A stretch of 14,192 nt of DNA, taken from contig DASPLH010000066.1 in NCBI GenBank assembly GCA_035627675.1, positions 1 to 14,192 on the forward strand, written 5' to 3'. The notes under the pieces are model-generated. The model was not told where the DNA came from. It saw only the letters and a program-made list of their open reading frames with translations, and did not search any database. Below, piece after piece: positions 1-6,217 of this stretch (within the stretch, counting starts at the first letter, position 1; every line of letters begins with the position of its first letter). Source of the stretch: DASPLH01 sp035627675. Its GTDB lineage: Bacteria > Acidobacteriota > Terriglobia > Terriglobales > Acidobacteriaceae. The translations under genes were made by a program, and so were the position numbers.

Positions 1-83
1 TTCGAGCGACGATGAAGCGCTGCGCACGCGCACTGCAAGCGGGGTACTAGCACCAGACTACGAAAGTATTCTGCTTGAAGATT

Positions 84-93
84 GACATATGTC
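84..93. repeat. 10-bp perfect palindrome GACATATGTC
   Basis: GACATATGTC is identical to its reverse complement. It lies at the end of the possible upstream reading frame and 272 bases before the regulator start. A TTGACA at 82-87 overlaps it, but no -10 hexamer sits at the right distance. It could be a binding site for a dimeric protein; a 10-bp palindrome may also arise by chance. Confidence 0.3.
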
Positions 94-191
94 GTAATAG
101 CGTGTGCGCAACTTGCCCCGCAGCCATCACGGTCTCACCTGTTGTCCCAGATCGTTGCTCTCTTCTGTGTTGATGGGACAGTTAACATCAC

Positions 192-226
192 TGATTAAGT
201 GTCGCCCTAGTTCACGGCCTTAATCA
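192..226. repeat. 8-bp inverted repeat, 19-nt spacer
   Basis: TGATTAAG (192-199) is the exact reverse complement of CTTAATCA (219-226). It is AT-rich and sits in the leader of the sigma-54 regulator, upstream of the candidate promoter. The long spacer and absence of a T-run argue against a terminator. A split operator or upstream activator site is possible. Confidence 0.35.
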
Positions 227-252
227 CTTCGTCTAAGATCCACGGGAGCCTC

Positions 253-280
253 ATATTTATTGAGTTTTCCGAATAAATAT
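253..280. repeat. 9-bp inverted repeat, operator-like
   Basis: ATATTTATT (253-261) and AATAAATAT (272-280) are perfect reverse complements separated by 10 bases. The arms contain only A and T in an otherwise GC-rich genome. The element lies just upstream of the weak -35/-10 pair at 291-318, a position suited to an activator or repressor of the downstream gene. Autoregulation by the sigma-54 regulator or control by another dimeric regulator are both possible. Confidence 0.45.
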
Positions 281-290
281 ACGAATTGTG

Positions 291-318
291 TTGCGTAGCG
301 AGTAAGTAAACGTATATT
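291..318 (+). promoter_or_regulatory. candidate sigma-70-type promoter
   Basis: TTGCGT (291-296) and TATATT (313-318) are separated by 16 bases. The -10 is a good match to TATAAT; the -35 matches only in TTG. It would start transcription near base 325, about 40 bases before the regulator's ATG. This is a weak prediction from sequence alone. Confidence 0.3.
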
Positions 319-365
319 GTCTCGCAACTCGCACCTGTTTACGTTGCTCTGGAGTTCCCGATCGA

Positions 366-1763
366 ATGAAGTTCCACTGCACAGGCGCACACCAGTCGTT
401 TCTCAGCTTGCTGGCTCAAAAGCTCGAGCCAGAAGAATCGTTTGAAACACGCACGGCAGACGCGACCGATCTGGGCGACTGCGACGCCATCATATTCGGG
501 GCTCACGAGAGCGATACGACGGACTACTCCGGCAGCATGCAGGAGTTGAAGGTCGTCCTTGCAGCTTGCGACGACACACCGGTCATCGTCTTCCTTCCAG
601 GTCTCGACCGCACCGCATTGCGCTCCGCGCTCAGCATGGGCGCTTACGATCACTTCACGTCGACGACTCCGCTGGCCGAGATATCCTTCAGCCTTCGCCG
701 CGCCGCTTCTTTCCATGAGATCAACGGACACGCCCGCTCTCGCGACGCGAAGCTGGCTGAGACTCCCTGGTTCGGATCGGACTTCACGACCGACCCGCGA
801 ATGCTCGCGATGCTCAACGTGGTAAGAAAAGTCGCTCCCACGGATGCCCCGGTCCTTATCACCGGGGAGAGCGGTGTCGGAAAGGAAGTTGTGGCGAAGG
901 TGCTGCACAACGCAAGCCCTCGCGCGAGCCAGCCTTTCGTTGCGGTGGCATGTTCGTCACTCCCGGAAACGCTGATCGAAGCCGAATTGTTCGGACACGA
1001 GAAGGGTGCCTTCACCGGTGCGACGGGGGCCCGCCCCGGACGCTTCGAGGCCGTCGGGAAGGGAACGCTTCTGCTCGACGAGATCGGCGAGCTGTCGCCG
1101 AGCTTGCAGGTGAAGCTGCTGCGCGTATTGCAGGAGCGGACGTTCGAGCGAATCGGCAGCAACCAGTCGCGTCCGGTGCATGCGCGGCTGCTCTATGCCA
1201 CGAACCGCGACCTGCGCGCCTCCATCCGCGAAGGCACCTTCCGCCAGGACTTCTTCTACCGCATCAGCACCGTCGAGTTGCATATCCCACCGCTGCGCGA
1301 GCGTCGCAGCGACATCCTGGTGCTCGCATCTACGTTCTTACGCAATGCGGCGGAGCGCATGGGAGTGCCGGTTCCGAAGTTCACGCCGGGCGTGATGTCG
1401 CTGCTCCAGGAATACGATTGGCCGGGCAACATACGTCAACTCCAAAACGTGATCGAGCGCGCGGTGCTGCTCTCGGAAGACAACAACATCCGGGTGAGCA
1501 ATCTCCCACCCGAGATGACTTACGCCTCGGGCTGCGCGGAAAAAGGGTCCTCACTCGAATTGGAGGTTCGCCGGTTCAAGAAACGCATGATTGAGCGAGC
1601 GCTGATGGAGAATGCGCATAATAAGGTGCATGCAGCTCGCGCGCTGGGAATCGCGAGGTCGTCACTGCACCGGTTGATCGAAGAGCTCCAGATCGTGACG
1701 CGCGTCAATATCGAGTCATTCCCGGAGACAAAAGGTCCTTCGTTTTTCGCCAAATCAGCTTGA
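366..1763 (+). CDS. sigma-54-dependent transcriptional activator (bEBP) with pseudo-receiver N-terminus
   Basis: 465-residue enhancer-binding protein that would remodel RNA polymerase-sigma-54 at -24/-12 promoters using ATP. Residues 1-120 resemble a response-regulator receiver (the GAYDHF near 92-97 matches the end of such domains), but the N-terminal acidic pair is missing, the phospho-acceptor position looks like Gly45 and the conserved Lys near residue 99 is absent, so it is probably not phosphorylated. The AAA+ core follows: Walker A GESGVGKE (167-174), the sigma-54-contacting GAFTGA loop (214-219), Walker B LLLDEIGE (235-242), ATNRDL (278-283) and the WPGNIRQL sensor-II region (352-359). 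A Fis-type helix-turn-helix spans about 421-443. The ATG at 366 has GGAG 11 bases upstream. An exported tetraheme cytochrome follows in the same direction and is a plausible target. The family is certain; the signal and regulon are unknown. Confidence 0.93.
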   Translation: MKFHCTGAHQSFLSLLAQKLEPEESFETRTADATDLGDCDAIIFGAHESDTTDYSGSMQELKVVLAACDDTPVIVFLPGLDRTALRSALSMGAYDHFTSTTPLAEISFSLRRAASFHEINGHARSRDAKLAETPWFGSDFTTDPRMLAMLNVVRKVAPTDAPVLITGESGVGKEVVAKVLHNASPRASQPFVAVACSSLPETLIEAELFGHEKGAFTGATGARPGRFEAVGKGTLLLDEIGELSPSLQVKLLRVLQERTFERIGSNQSRPVHARLLYATNRDLRASIREGTFRQDFFYRISTVELHIPPLRERRSDILVLASTFLRNAAERMGVPVPKFTPGVMSLLQEYDWPGNIRQLQNVIERAVLLSEDNNIRVSNLPPEMTYASGCAEKGSSLELEVRRFKKRMIERALMENAHNKVHAARALGIARSSLHRLIEELQIVTRVNIESFPETKGPSFFAKSA

Positions 1764-1906
1764 AGCCGCGCAGAGCTGACCGGCGCCCCCCCTCCTGCTC
1801 CACGATTTTCATTTCGGCGCGGTTATGGTTACCGACGGGTGACATGCAGGGCTCTTCCGCTGGATTTCGTCGCGCCATCCTGAGTAGCATGTCTGTTGCT
1901 GAACTC

Positions 1907-1911
1907 GGAGG
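1907..1911 (+). promoter_or_regulatory. ribosome binding site fixing a TTG start
   Basis: GGAGG at 1907-1911 lies 8 bases before the TTG at 1920. It decides the start of the cytochrome gene: translation from this TTG gives a classical signal peptide beginning MHK. The earlier in-frame TTG at 1896 and the later ATG at 1953 have no comparable site. Confidence 0.65.
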
Positions 1912-1919
1912 CCTCAACC

Positions 1920-2876
1920 TTGCACAAGGCTGTCTCTGTTGCTTTCGTCGTCATGGGAATGGCCTTCCTGGCTGTCGCCGCAGGCCCGCCGCCGGCGGCT
2001 GAGCCGGCGCTGGCGTCGATCAGCGAAAGCAAGCTTGGCCCGCACGCAAGCGGTGGGCGCGGGTGCTCGGGCTGTCACGCCCCGCACAGCGCCACGGTTG
2101 GCAACGCCGCCGGATTGGAAGACGACGACGACCTCTGGAGTTTGAACATCGGTCCGCTCTACGGGGCGAACGAGGCCCCCGCCGACTTCGACGCGAGTTC
2201 GACGGACACCTTCATCCCGCTGACGGTTGCAGACGCCGAAGTCCGCGGCATCATGATGTGCTTGAGTTGCCACGACGGACAGATGGCGAAGGGCGCCATG
2301 GTGACAGCCGCCTCCTACGAAGGGTCGGCGGGTTTCCCCGTTGTGGCCCCGGTGCTGAGTTCCTCGGGAGTGGTTGCGCCAAATTACATCAGGGCTCATC
2401 CCGTGGGTCCCAGGGCCACGCTGGGCTCCGTGGGACTGGATTCCCATGTGCAACTCAAGGCTGGCGGCTGCCTCGAGAGTGGCGTCGTGGTTCCTTGCCT
2501 TGAGGTAAAGCCCTCGGCTTTAGCGTACAGGTCCTTTGTCGAGTCGTACGGCTCGCCGAGCGTCACGTTCGGCCACTCGAATCCGGTTGGAATTCCGGAG
2601 GGCGCGTTGGACGCCTCCGAGGCGTTTGTCACCTGCACTTCCTGCCACACGCCGCACACGATGCACGGGTTCAAGTCGAGCGCCGCGCTGCCGATCGCGA
2701 ACAAGGCAGATCGCGTGTTCCCCAGTCACTTCTTTATCGCAGCGCCTTACAACCCCGACGTCCAGCCCTCGCCGAACGAGGCCTCCTCGGCAACGCAGTT
2801 CTGCCGCCAGTGCCACTTCAGCGACATCGGGGCCAATGAGCAAGTGGGAGTCATCACGGTCAAGACACGATTCTGA
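1920..2876 (+). CDS. exported tetraheme c-type cytochrome
   Basis: 318-residue protein with four heme-attachment motifs: CSGCH (49-53), CLSCH (114-118), CTSCH (239-243) and CRQCH (295-299). The first and third continue as CxxCHxPH, the pattern of the doubled-CXXCH family of multiheme cytochromes; the extra His may supply a second axial ligand. An N-terminal signal peptide (MHK, then a hydrophobic stretch to about residue 21, then AAG/ALA cleavage-like sites) places it in the periplasm or outside the cell. The start is a TTG chosen because GGAGG lies 8 bases upstream. Spacing between hemes is wide (about 65, 125 and 56 residues), unlike compact c3-type cytochromes. It probably carries electrons in respiration or redox sensing; the partner is not visible. 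A sigma-54 activator lies 156 bases upstream. I do not recognise a named family member. Confidence 0.85.
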   Translation: MHKAVSVAFVVMGMAFLAVAAGPPPAAEPALASISESKLGPHASGGRGCSGCHAPHSATVGNAAGLEDDDDLWSLNIGPLYGANEAPADFDASSTDTFIPLTVADAEVRGIMMCLSCHDGQMAKGAMVTAASYEGSAGFPVVAPVLSSSGVVAPNYIRAHPVGPRATLGSVGLDSHVQLKAGGCLESGVVVPCLEVKPSALAYRSFVESYGSPSVTFGHSNPVGIPEGALDASEAFVTCTSCHTPHTMHGFKSSAALPIANKADRVFPSHFFIAAPYNPDVQPSPNEASSATQFCRQCHFSDIGANEQVGVITVKTRF

Positions 2877-3018
2877 ACTGCGGGCCGCGATCGCCCATGC
2901 CCGGATTCCTGCGCTTATGCCGCATCGAAGCGAGGGGTAGTTCGTCCGCGGAGTTTCTGTTTAGGGTCGCCCTGGCGACGCAGGAATCTCACGCGCGCGT
3001 ATCGTAGAATGAGCGTCG

Positions 3019-3756
3019 TTGCTTGCTTCCGCTGAATCCGACCGCTTGCGCGTAGTGCTTGTCGAGCCGCGCAACCCACTCAACATTGGTGCAGCCGCTC
3101 GCGCCATGAGCAACTTTGGCGTGCTGCGGCTGCGGCTGGTGAACCCTTACGACGTAGCATTCCGCGAAGCCCGGTCGGCAGTTGGCGCGGCTTCGGATGT
3201 ATTAGCGGAAGCCGAAGAGTACAAGACCGTCGCCGAGGCGGTTGGCGACTGCACGCTGGTGGTGGGGACCACGGCGGTTCGCCACCGGGACGTCCAGCAT
3301 CCGCTGTACAGGCTCGAGCCGGCTGCGGACCTTATTCGCCGGCACTTGCAAGCTGAGCGCGTGGCGCTGCTATTCGGCTCGGAGAAGTTCGGACTCTCCA
3401 CCGGCGACATGAGCCACTGTCACTGGCTGCTGCGAATTCCGACACGCGAACAACATATCTCGATGAACCTCGGGCAGGCCGTCGCCGTGTGCCTTTATGA
3501 ACTGATCCGCGAGAGTGAAGCCGCGGCCCCGATGGAGACGGACGAGCCTCGTGCCAAGGCAGTGGAGTGCGAGCGAATCACCGGCGTGCTGGTTGAGGCG
3601 CTGCGCAGCAGCGGGTATTCGAACCCGAGTTCGGATGTCACGCTGGAGGAGAAGGTGCGGCGGATGGTGCTGCGGCTCGACTTGCGGTCGCGTGACGCGG
3701 AAGTGATGACGGGAATGCTGCGCCAGATGTTGTGGAAGATCAAGTCGGGCGGGTGA
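3019..3756 (+). CDS. trmJ: tRNA (cytidine/uridine-32-2'-O)-methyltransferase, TrmJ type
   Basis: 245-residue SpoU/TrmH-fold enzyme that transfers a methyl group from S-adenosylmethionine to the 2'-OH of ribose, by family at position 32 of tRNA. The three SPOUT motifs are present: NIGAAARAMSNFG (22-34), with the catalytic-type Arg in motif 1; LLFGSEKFGLS (117-127); and SMNLGQAVAVCLYEL (148-162), forming the trefoil knot. The LVEPRNPLNIGAAARAM context and the C-terminal helical extension (about 175-245) favour TrmJ over TrmH or TrmL. The frame is closed by a stop at 3010-3012, so the TTG at 3019 is the first available start; no Shine-Dalgarno is evident. A TAGAAT at 3005-3010 could be a -10 that would give a nearly leaderless mRNA. 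A later TTG at 3049 is possible. The substrate position is inferred from family. Confidence 0.88.
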   Translation: MLASAESDRLRVVLVEPRNPLNIGAAARAMSNFGVLRLRLVNPYDVAFREARSAVGAASDVLAEAEEYKTVAEAVGDCTLVVGTTAVRHRDVQHPLYRLEPAADLIRRHLQAERVALLFGSEKFGLSTGDMSHCHWLLRIPTREQHISMNLGQAVAVCLYELIRESEAAAPMETDEPRAKAVECERITGVLVEALRSSGYSNPSSDVTLEEKVRRMVLRLDLRSRDAEVMTGMLRQMLWKIKSGG

Positions 3757-3803
3757 GGCCTCGGCCGCTTCGCGGCCTCGGGCTGGTGATCCACGGGTCA
3801 GTA

Positions 3804-3837
3804 CCCAGGGCTTATGCGCTTCGCGCAACGCCCTGGG
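3804..3837. repeat. REP-like two-tier palindrome
   Basis: CCCAGGGC (3804-3811) pairs with GCCCTGGG (3830-3837). Inside, TGCGC (3815-3819) pairs with GCGCA (3823-3827) around a TTC loop. A small asymmetric internal loop (TTA against AC) separates the stems. No T-run follows, so it is a poor terminator. From memory, acidobacterial genomes carry many extragenic palindromes built on this CCCAGGGC/GCCCTGGG core, so I read it as one copy of a dispersed REP-like family. The window has no second copy to confirm this. Confidence 0.5.
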
Positions 3838-3947
3838 CTAAGGGCAACCGCGACCTCGCCTGCGGCTCGGGCGCTCGTGCGACATAGACGAATGGCCCCG
3901 CACCAGGGTTGGGATTACATCAACTCTTTTGGATCGATATTGTGAAC

Positions 3948-3969
3948 AAGCGGGGCCGAAGCCCCGCTT
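3948..3969. terminator. intrinsic terminator between convergent genes
   Basis: AAGCGGGGC (3948-3956) pairs perfectly over 9 bp with GCCCCGCTT (3961-3969) around CGAA. Read on the minus strand the loop is UUCG closed by C and G, the exceptionally stable tetraloop. It lies 29 bases past the peptidase stop. On the plus strand TTTTT follows at 3976-3980, so it may also end transcripts from trmJ. Confidence 0.75.
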
Positions 3970-3997
3970 TCCATGTTTTTCCTGAATGCTGCGCGTG

Positions 3998-6103
3998 CTA
4001 CTTCGATGCGGGTTGAGCTTTCTGCTCCGCACCCAGAAGTTCGTTTGCCAGCGCCTGTGCACCGTAGATCTTCTGCAACGCCTCGGTGATTCCGCGCGCA
4101 CCCACCGCGATGTGCCTCATGCCTTCCTCGGAGTAGTAGAAGTTGCGCCCGAGGCCCTGCATGTTGCGATCGAAGTTGATGCCCACGAGTTCGCCGCGGG
4201 TGTTGACGATCGGAGAGCCGGAGCTTCCTCCGATCGAATCGGCGGTTGAGACGAAGTTCAGCGGCGTCTTGAGGTTCAGGCGCTGCTTTGCCGCGTGCCA
4301 GCTCGCGGGCAGTTCGTAGGGAGGCTTGCCGCCCATCTTCTGCTCGCGGGCGAAGGCTGCACCCATCTCGGTGTAGTGCGGAATCTTCGTTCCTTTGGGG
4401 ACGATGCTGCCGCGACCATCCTCGACGTATCCGTTGGCCGAACCGTAGCTGAGGCGCAGCGTGAAAGTCGCGTCCGGATAAAGTTCTTTGCCGCCAAGCC
4501 GGAAGCGCGCCTGCGCGATGCGTCCGGCCTCGCGCTTCACGACCGCATCGACCTGATCGTCATAGCGCTTGCGCACATCGCGGAATGCCGGGTCGAGGTC
4601 GCGCAGCAGGGCGATGAGCGGGTCTTCGCTCTTGGCAATGGCCTCGGTTCCTCCCTGGTAGAGCGCTTTGCGGACATCCATGTCCTTGAGCTTGGTGCCG
4701 CTCACGTACGCGGATGCCGCTTCGGACGGCGTGCGGCCTCCGAGCGCGCGCTTCACCCAGGCGTGGTCAGGGCCGAGTTCCTGAAGAAGCTTTTCGAACG
4801 CGACCGTAAGCGTGTGGGTCTCAAGCGCGTCGTACACGGGAGCGGTCGAGAACATCTCCTGTTCGAGCGAGGGCAGGGCGGACTCGCGGTATTCGCGGAT
4901 GCGCTCGCCGTTCGGTTTCAAGCGCTCGGAGGCGGCGCGAACGAGGTTGCGCGCAAGCCTCGCAAGCCGCGAGTCGAAGCCGGTCATGCGCTCGCCCAAC
5001 TGGAGCGGCACGAAGATCTCCCTCTGCGCCTGCATGGCCGCCGCCAGTTGCTTCCATGCGCCTTCGATGGTTGGGTCGCTCGCCACTAGCCTGGTGCGAA
5101 GCGCCTGCTCATCGGCGGCTTTCTGGGCCATGAGCTTCTTATCGAGCAGCGCGGCCTGGTAGCCCTTCTGGCTCTTCTGGCTGTTTTCGAGCGAATAGAT
5201 CAGCGTCTGGATGATGCGCGCGTTCTCGGCGGAGGCCGTGGAGAAGCGCCTGGCTGCATCCATCGACTGCTGTCTCCACTTGATCATCAACGGGTATTGC
5301 ACATCGCGAAGGTAGTCGAGTTCCGCTCCGGTGGCGAGGCGCGAGGTCGAGCCCGGGTGTCCGGACATGAAGACCAGTTCTCCCTGGCGCACGCCTGCGG
5401 TGGTCCACTTCAGCCAGTGCTTCAGGACGAGCGGCTTTTCGTTCTCGTACACGCGGAAGAACGCAACGTCCATGGCGGAGCGGGGGAACTCGAAGTTGTC
5501 CGCGTCGCCGCCGAAGTTGGCAATGGCGCTCTCGGGGGCGAACACCAGTCGCACGTCCGTGTAGCGCTTGTACTTATAAAGGTGATACATGCCGCCGCTG
5601 TAAAGTGTGACAATATCGCAGCGCTGCCCGCCCTTGGCGCACTCGGCTTCGAGGGCGGACATGCGCGAACGTTGCGCACCGGCGGCTTCGGAGGCGGAGA
5701 CCGCGCCGGCGGATCCGATCACCTTGCCGGTGACGTCCTCGATCCCGACGAGGACGTTGAGTTCGAGGTCGGGGCAGCGTGCTTCTTCCGCCTGCGATTT
5801 CGCGTAGAAGCCCGTCGTCAGCAGTGCCTTTTCGCTGGTCGAGATCTTGGAGACGCAGTCGGAAGCCACGTGGTGATTGGTAAAGACCAGTCCGTTCTGC
5901 GAGACAAACGAGCCGGAGCCGCCGTTGTTGAAACGCACGGAGGACTCGCGAACATGGTCGAGCCACTCGTCGGTCAGTGTGAAGCCGTAACGTGCCTTGA
6001 TCCGGTCGGCGGGAGCCGCGTTGTAGAGCCAGAGCCCTTCGTCGGCACATGCGAAAGACAAGAAGACGGTGATGAAGACCGCGAGAGCGAGAATTCGCCG
6101 CAT
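3998..6103 (-). CDS. S46 family dipeptidyl-peptidase, DPP11-like (Asp/Glu-specific type)
   Basis: 701-residue secreted serine exopeptidase that would remove dipeptides from oligopeptide N-termini. Residues 1-20 are a signal peptide ending in an AxA site (ACA, 18-20). The chymotrypsin-like triad is visible: His78 in FTNHHVA, Asp212 in SAMDVAFFRVY and Ser628 in GGSSGSP. The GGDADNF segment (198-204) corresponds to the Asn-Trp pair that binds the substrate N-terminus in this family, with Phe204 replacing Trp. Asp645-Arg646 (in FDRN) lies 18 residues after the catalytic Ser. In characterised enzymes Gly there marks DPP7 and Arg marks DPP11, so cleavage after acidic residues is inferred. The ATG at 6103 has GAGGTGG upstream. 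A flavoprotein gene lies 114 bases upstream with a hairpin between, so separate transcription is likely. Family certain, specificity probable. Confidence 0.92.
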   Translation of the reverse strand: MRRILALAVFITVFLSFACADEGLWLYNAAPADRIKARYGFTLTDEWLDHVRESSVRFNNGGSGSFVSQNGLVFTNHHVASDCVSKISTSEKALLTTGFYAKSQAEEARCPDLELNVLVGIEDVTGKVIGSAGAVSASEAAGAQRSRMSALEAECAKGGQRCDIVTLYSGGMYHLYKYKRYTDVRLVFAPESAIANFGGDADNFEFPRSAMDVAFFRVYENEKPLVLKHWLKWTTAGVRQGELVFMSGHPGSTSRLATGAELDYLRDVQYPLMIKWRQQSMDAARRFSTASAENARIIQTLIYSLENSQKSQKGYQAALLDKKLMAQKAADEQALRTRLVASDPTIEGAWKQLAAAMQAQREIFVPLQLGERMTGFDSRLARLARNLVRAASERLKPNGERIREYRESALPSLEQEMFSTAPVYDALETHTLTVAFEKLLQELGPDHAWVKRALGGRTPSEAASAYVSGTKLKDMDVRKALYQGGTEAIAKSEDPLIALLRDLDPAFRDVRKRYDDQVDAVVKREAGRIAQARFRLGGKELYPDATFTLRLSYGSANGYVEDGRGSIVPKGTKIPHYTEMGAAFAREQKMGGKPPYELPASWHAAKQRLNLKTPLNFVSTADSIGGSSGSPIVNTRGELVGINFDRNMQGLGRNFYYSEEGMRHIAVGARGITEALQKIYGAQALANELLGAEQKAQPASK

Positions 6104-6185
6104 CGGTTGCGTCCACCTCGGTGAGAGCAGTGTAAAGGCGTCATGGTATCACCCAGGGTCGGCGATGCCACGCCTGACGCTTAGA

Positions 6186-6203
6186 CGAACGGCGGACCGT
6201 TCG
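6186..6203 (-). terminator. hairpin just after the flavoprotein stop
   Basis: CGAACGG (6186-6192) and CCGTTCG (6197-6203) form a perfect 7-bp stem with a 4-base loop. It starts 14 bases past the flavoprotein stop and lies before the S46 peptidase start. The base run after it on the minus strand is TCTAAG, a poor T-tract, so termination may be weak or the hairpin may only protect the 3' end. Confidence 0.4.
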
Positions 6204-6217
6204 GAGATCTCGAATCG

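Larger units (their letters stand above)
1..365. other. AT-rich, dyad-rich leader upstream of the sigma-54 regulator
   Basis: No convincing complete gene lies here. A frame from base 2 stays open to a TGA at 83-85 and would end in the residues ILLED; it could be the tail of a gene cut by the window start, but 27 codons are too few to judge. The rest is clearly richer in A and T than the coding regions. It holds several inverted repeats (listed separately), a weak sigma-70-like promoter near 291-318 and a GGAG at 351-354, 11 bases before the ATG at 366. Most likely this is the regulatory region of the downstream regulator. Confidence 0.5.
3757..3997. other. convergent intergenic region rich in hairpins
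   Basis: Between the trmJ stop and the S46 peptidase stop on the opposite strand there is no gene I can support. A GC-rich hairpin lies immediately after trmJ: GGCCGC (3763-3768), loop TTC, GCGGCC (3772-3777). It has no T-run. A REP-like palindrome (3804-3837) and a strong terminator (3948-3969) follow. The remainder (about 3840-3945) shows nothing I recognise. Confidence 0.6.

Noticed and set aside
2..85. Open frame ending in a stop, possible C-terminal tail of an upstream gene
   Set aside because: Only 27 codons, no recognisable motif, and another frame is open over much of the same stretch; cannot be supported from this window.
82..110. TTGACA as a -35 element
   Set aside because: No -10-like hexamer lies 16-18 bases downstream (TGCGCA at 105-110).
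1861..1876. GG-N10-GC spacing resembling a -24/-12 promoter before the cytochrome
   Set aside because: Only the GG and GC dinucleotides match; the surrounding TGGCAC and TTGCA consensus is absent.
2966..2979. Hairpin GTCGCC/GGCGAC after the cytochrome as a terminator
   Set aside because: The loop is only two bases at full pairing and no T-run follows.
4295..5089. Long plus-strand open frames antisense to the S46 peptidase (also 5297-6124)
   Set aside because: They mirror a clear peptidase with catalytic triad and signal peptide; their translations are Arg/Gly/Val-rich without motifs, typical of antisense frames in GC-rich DNA.
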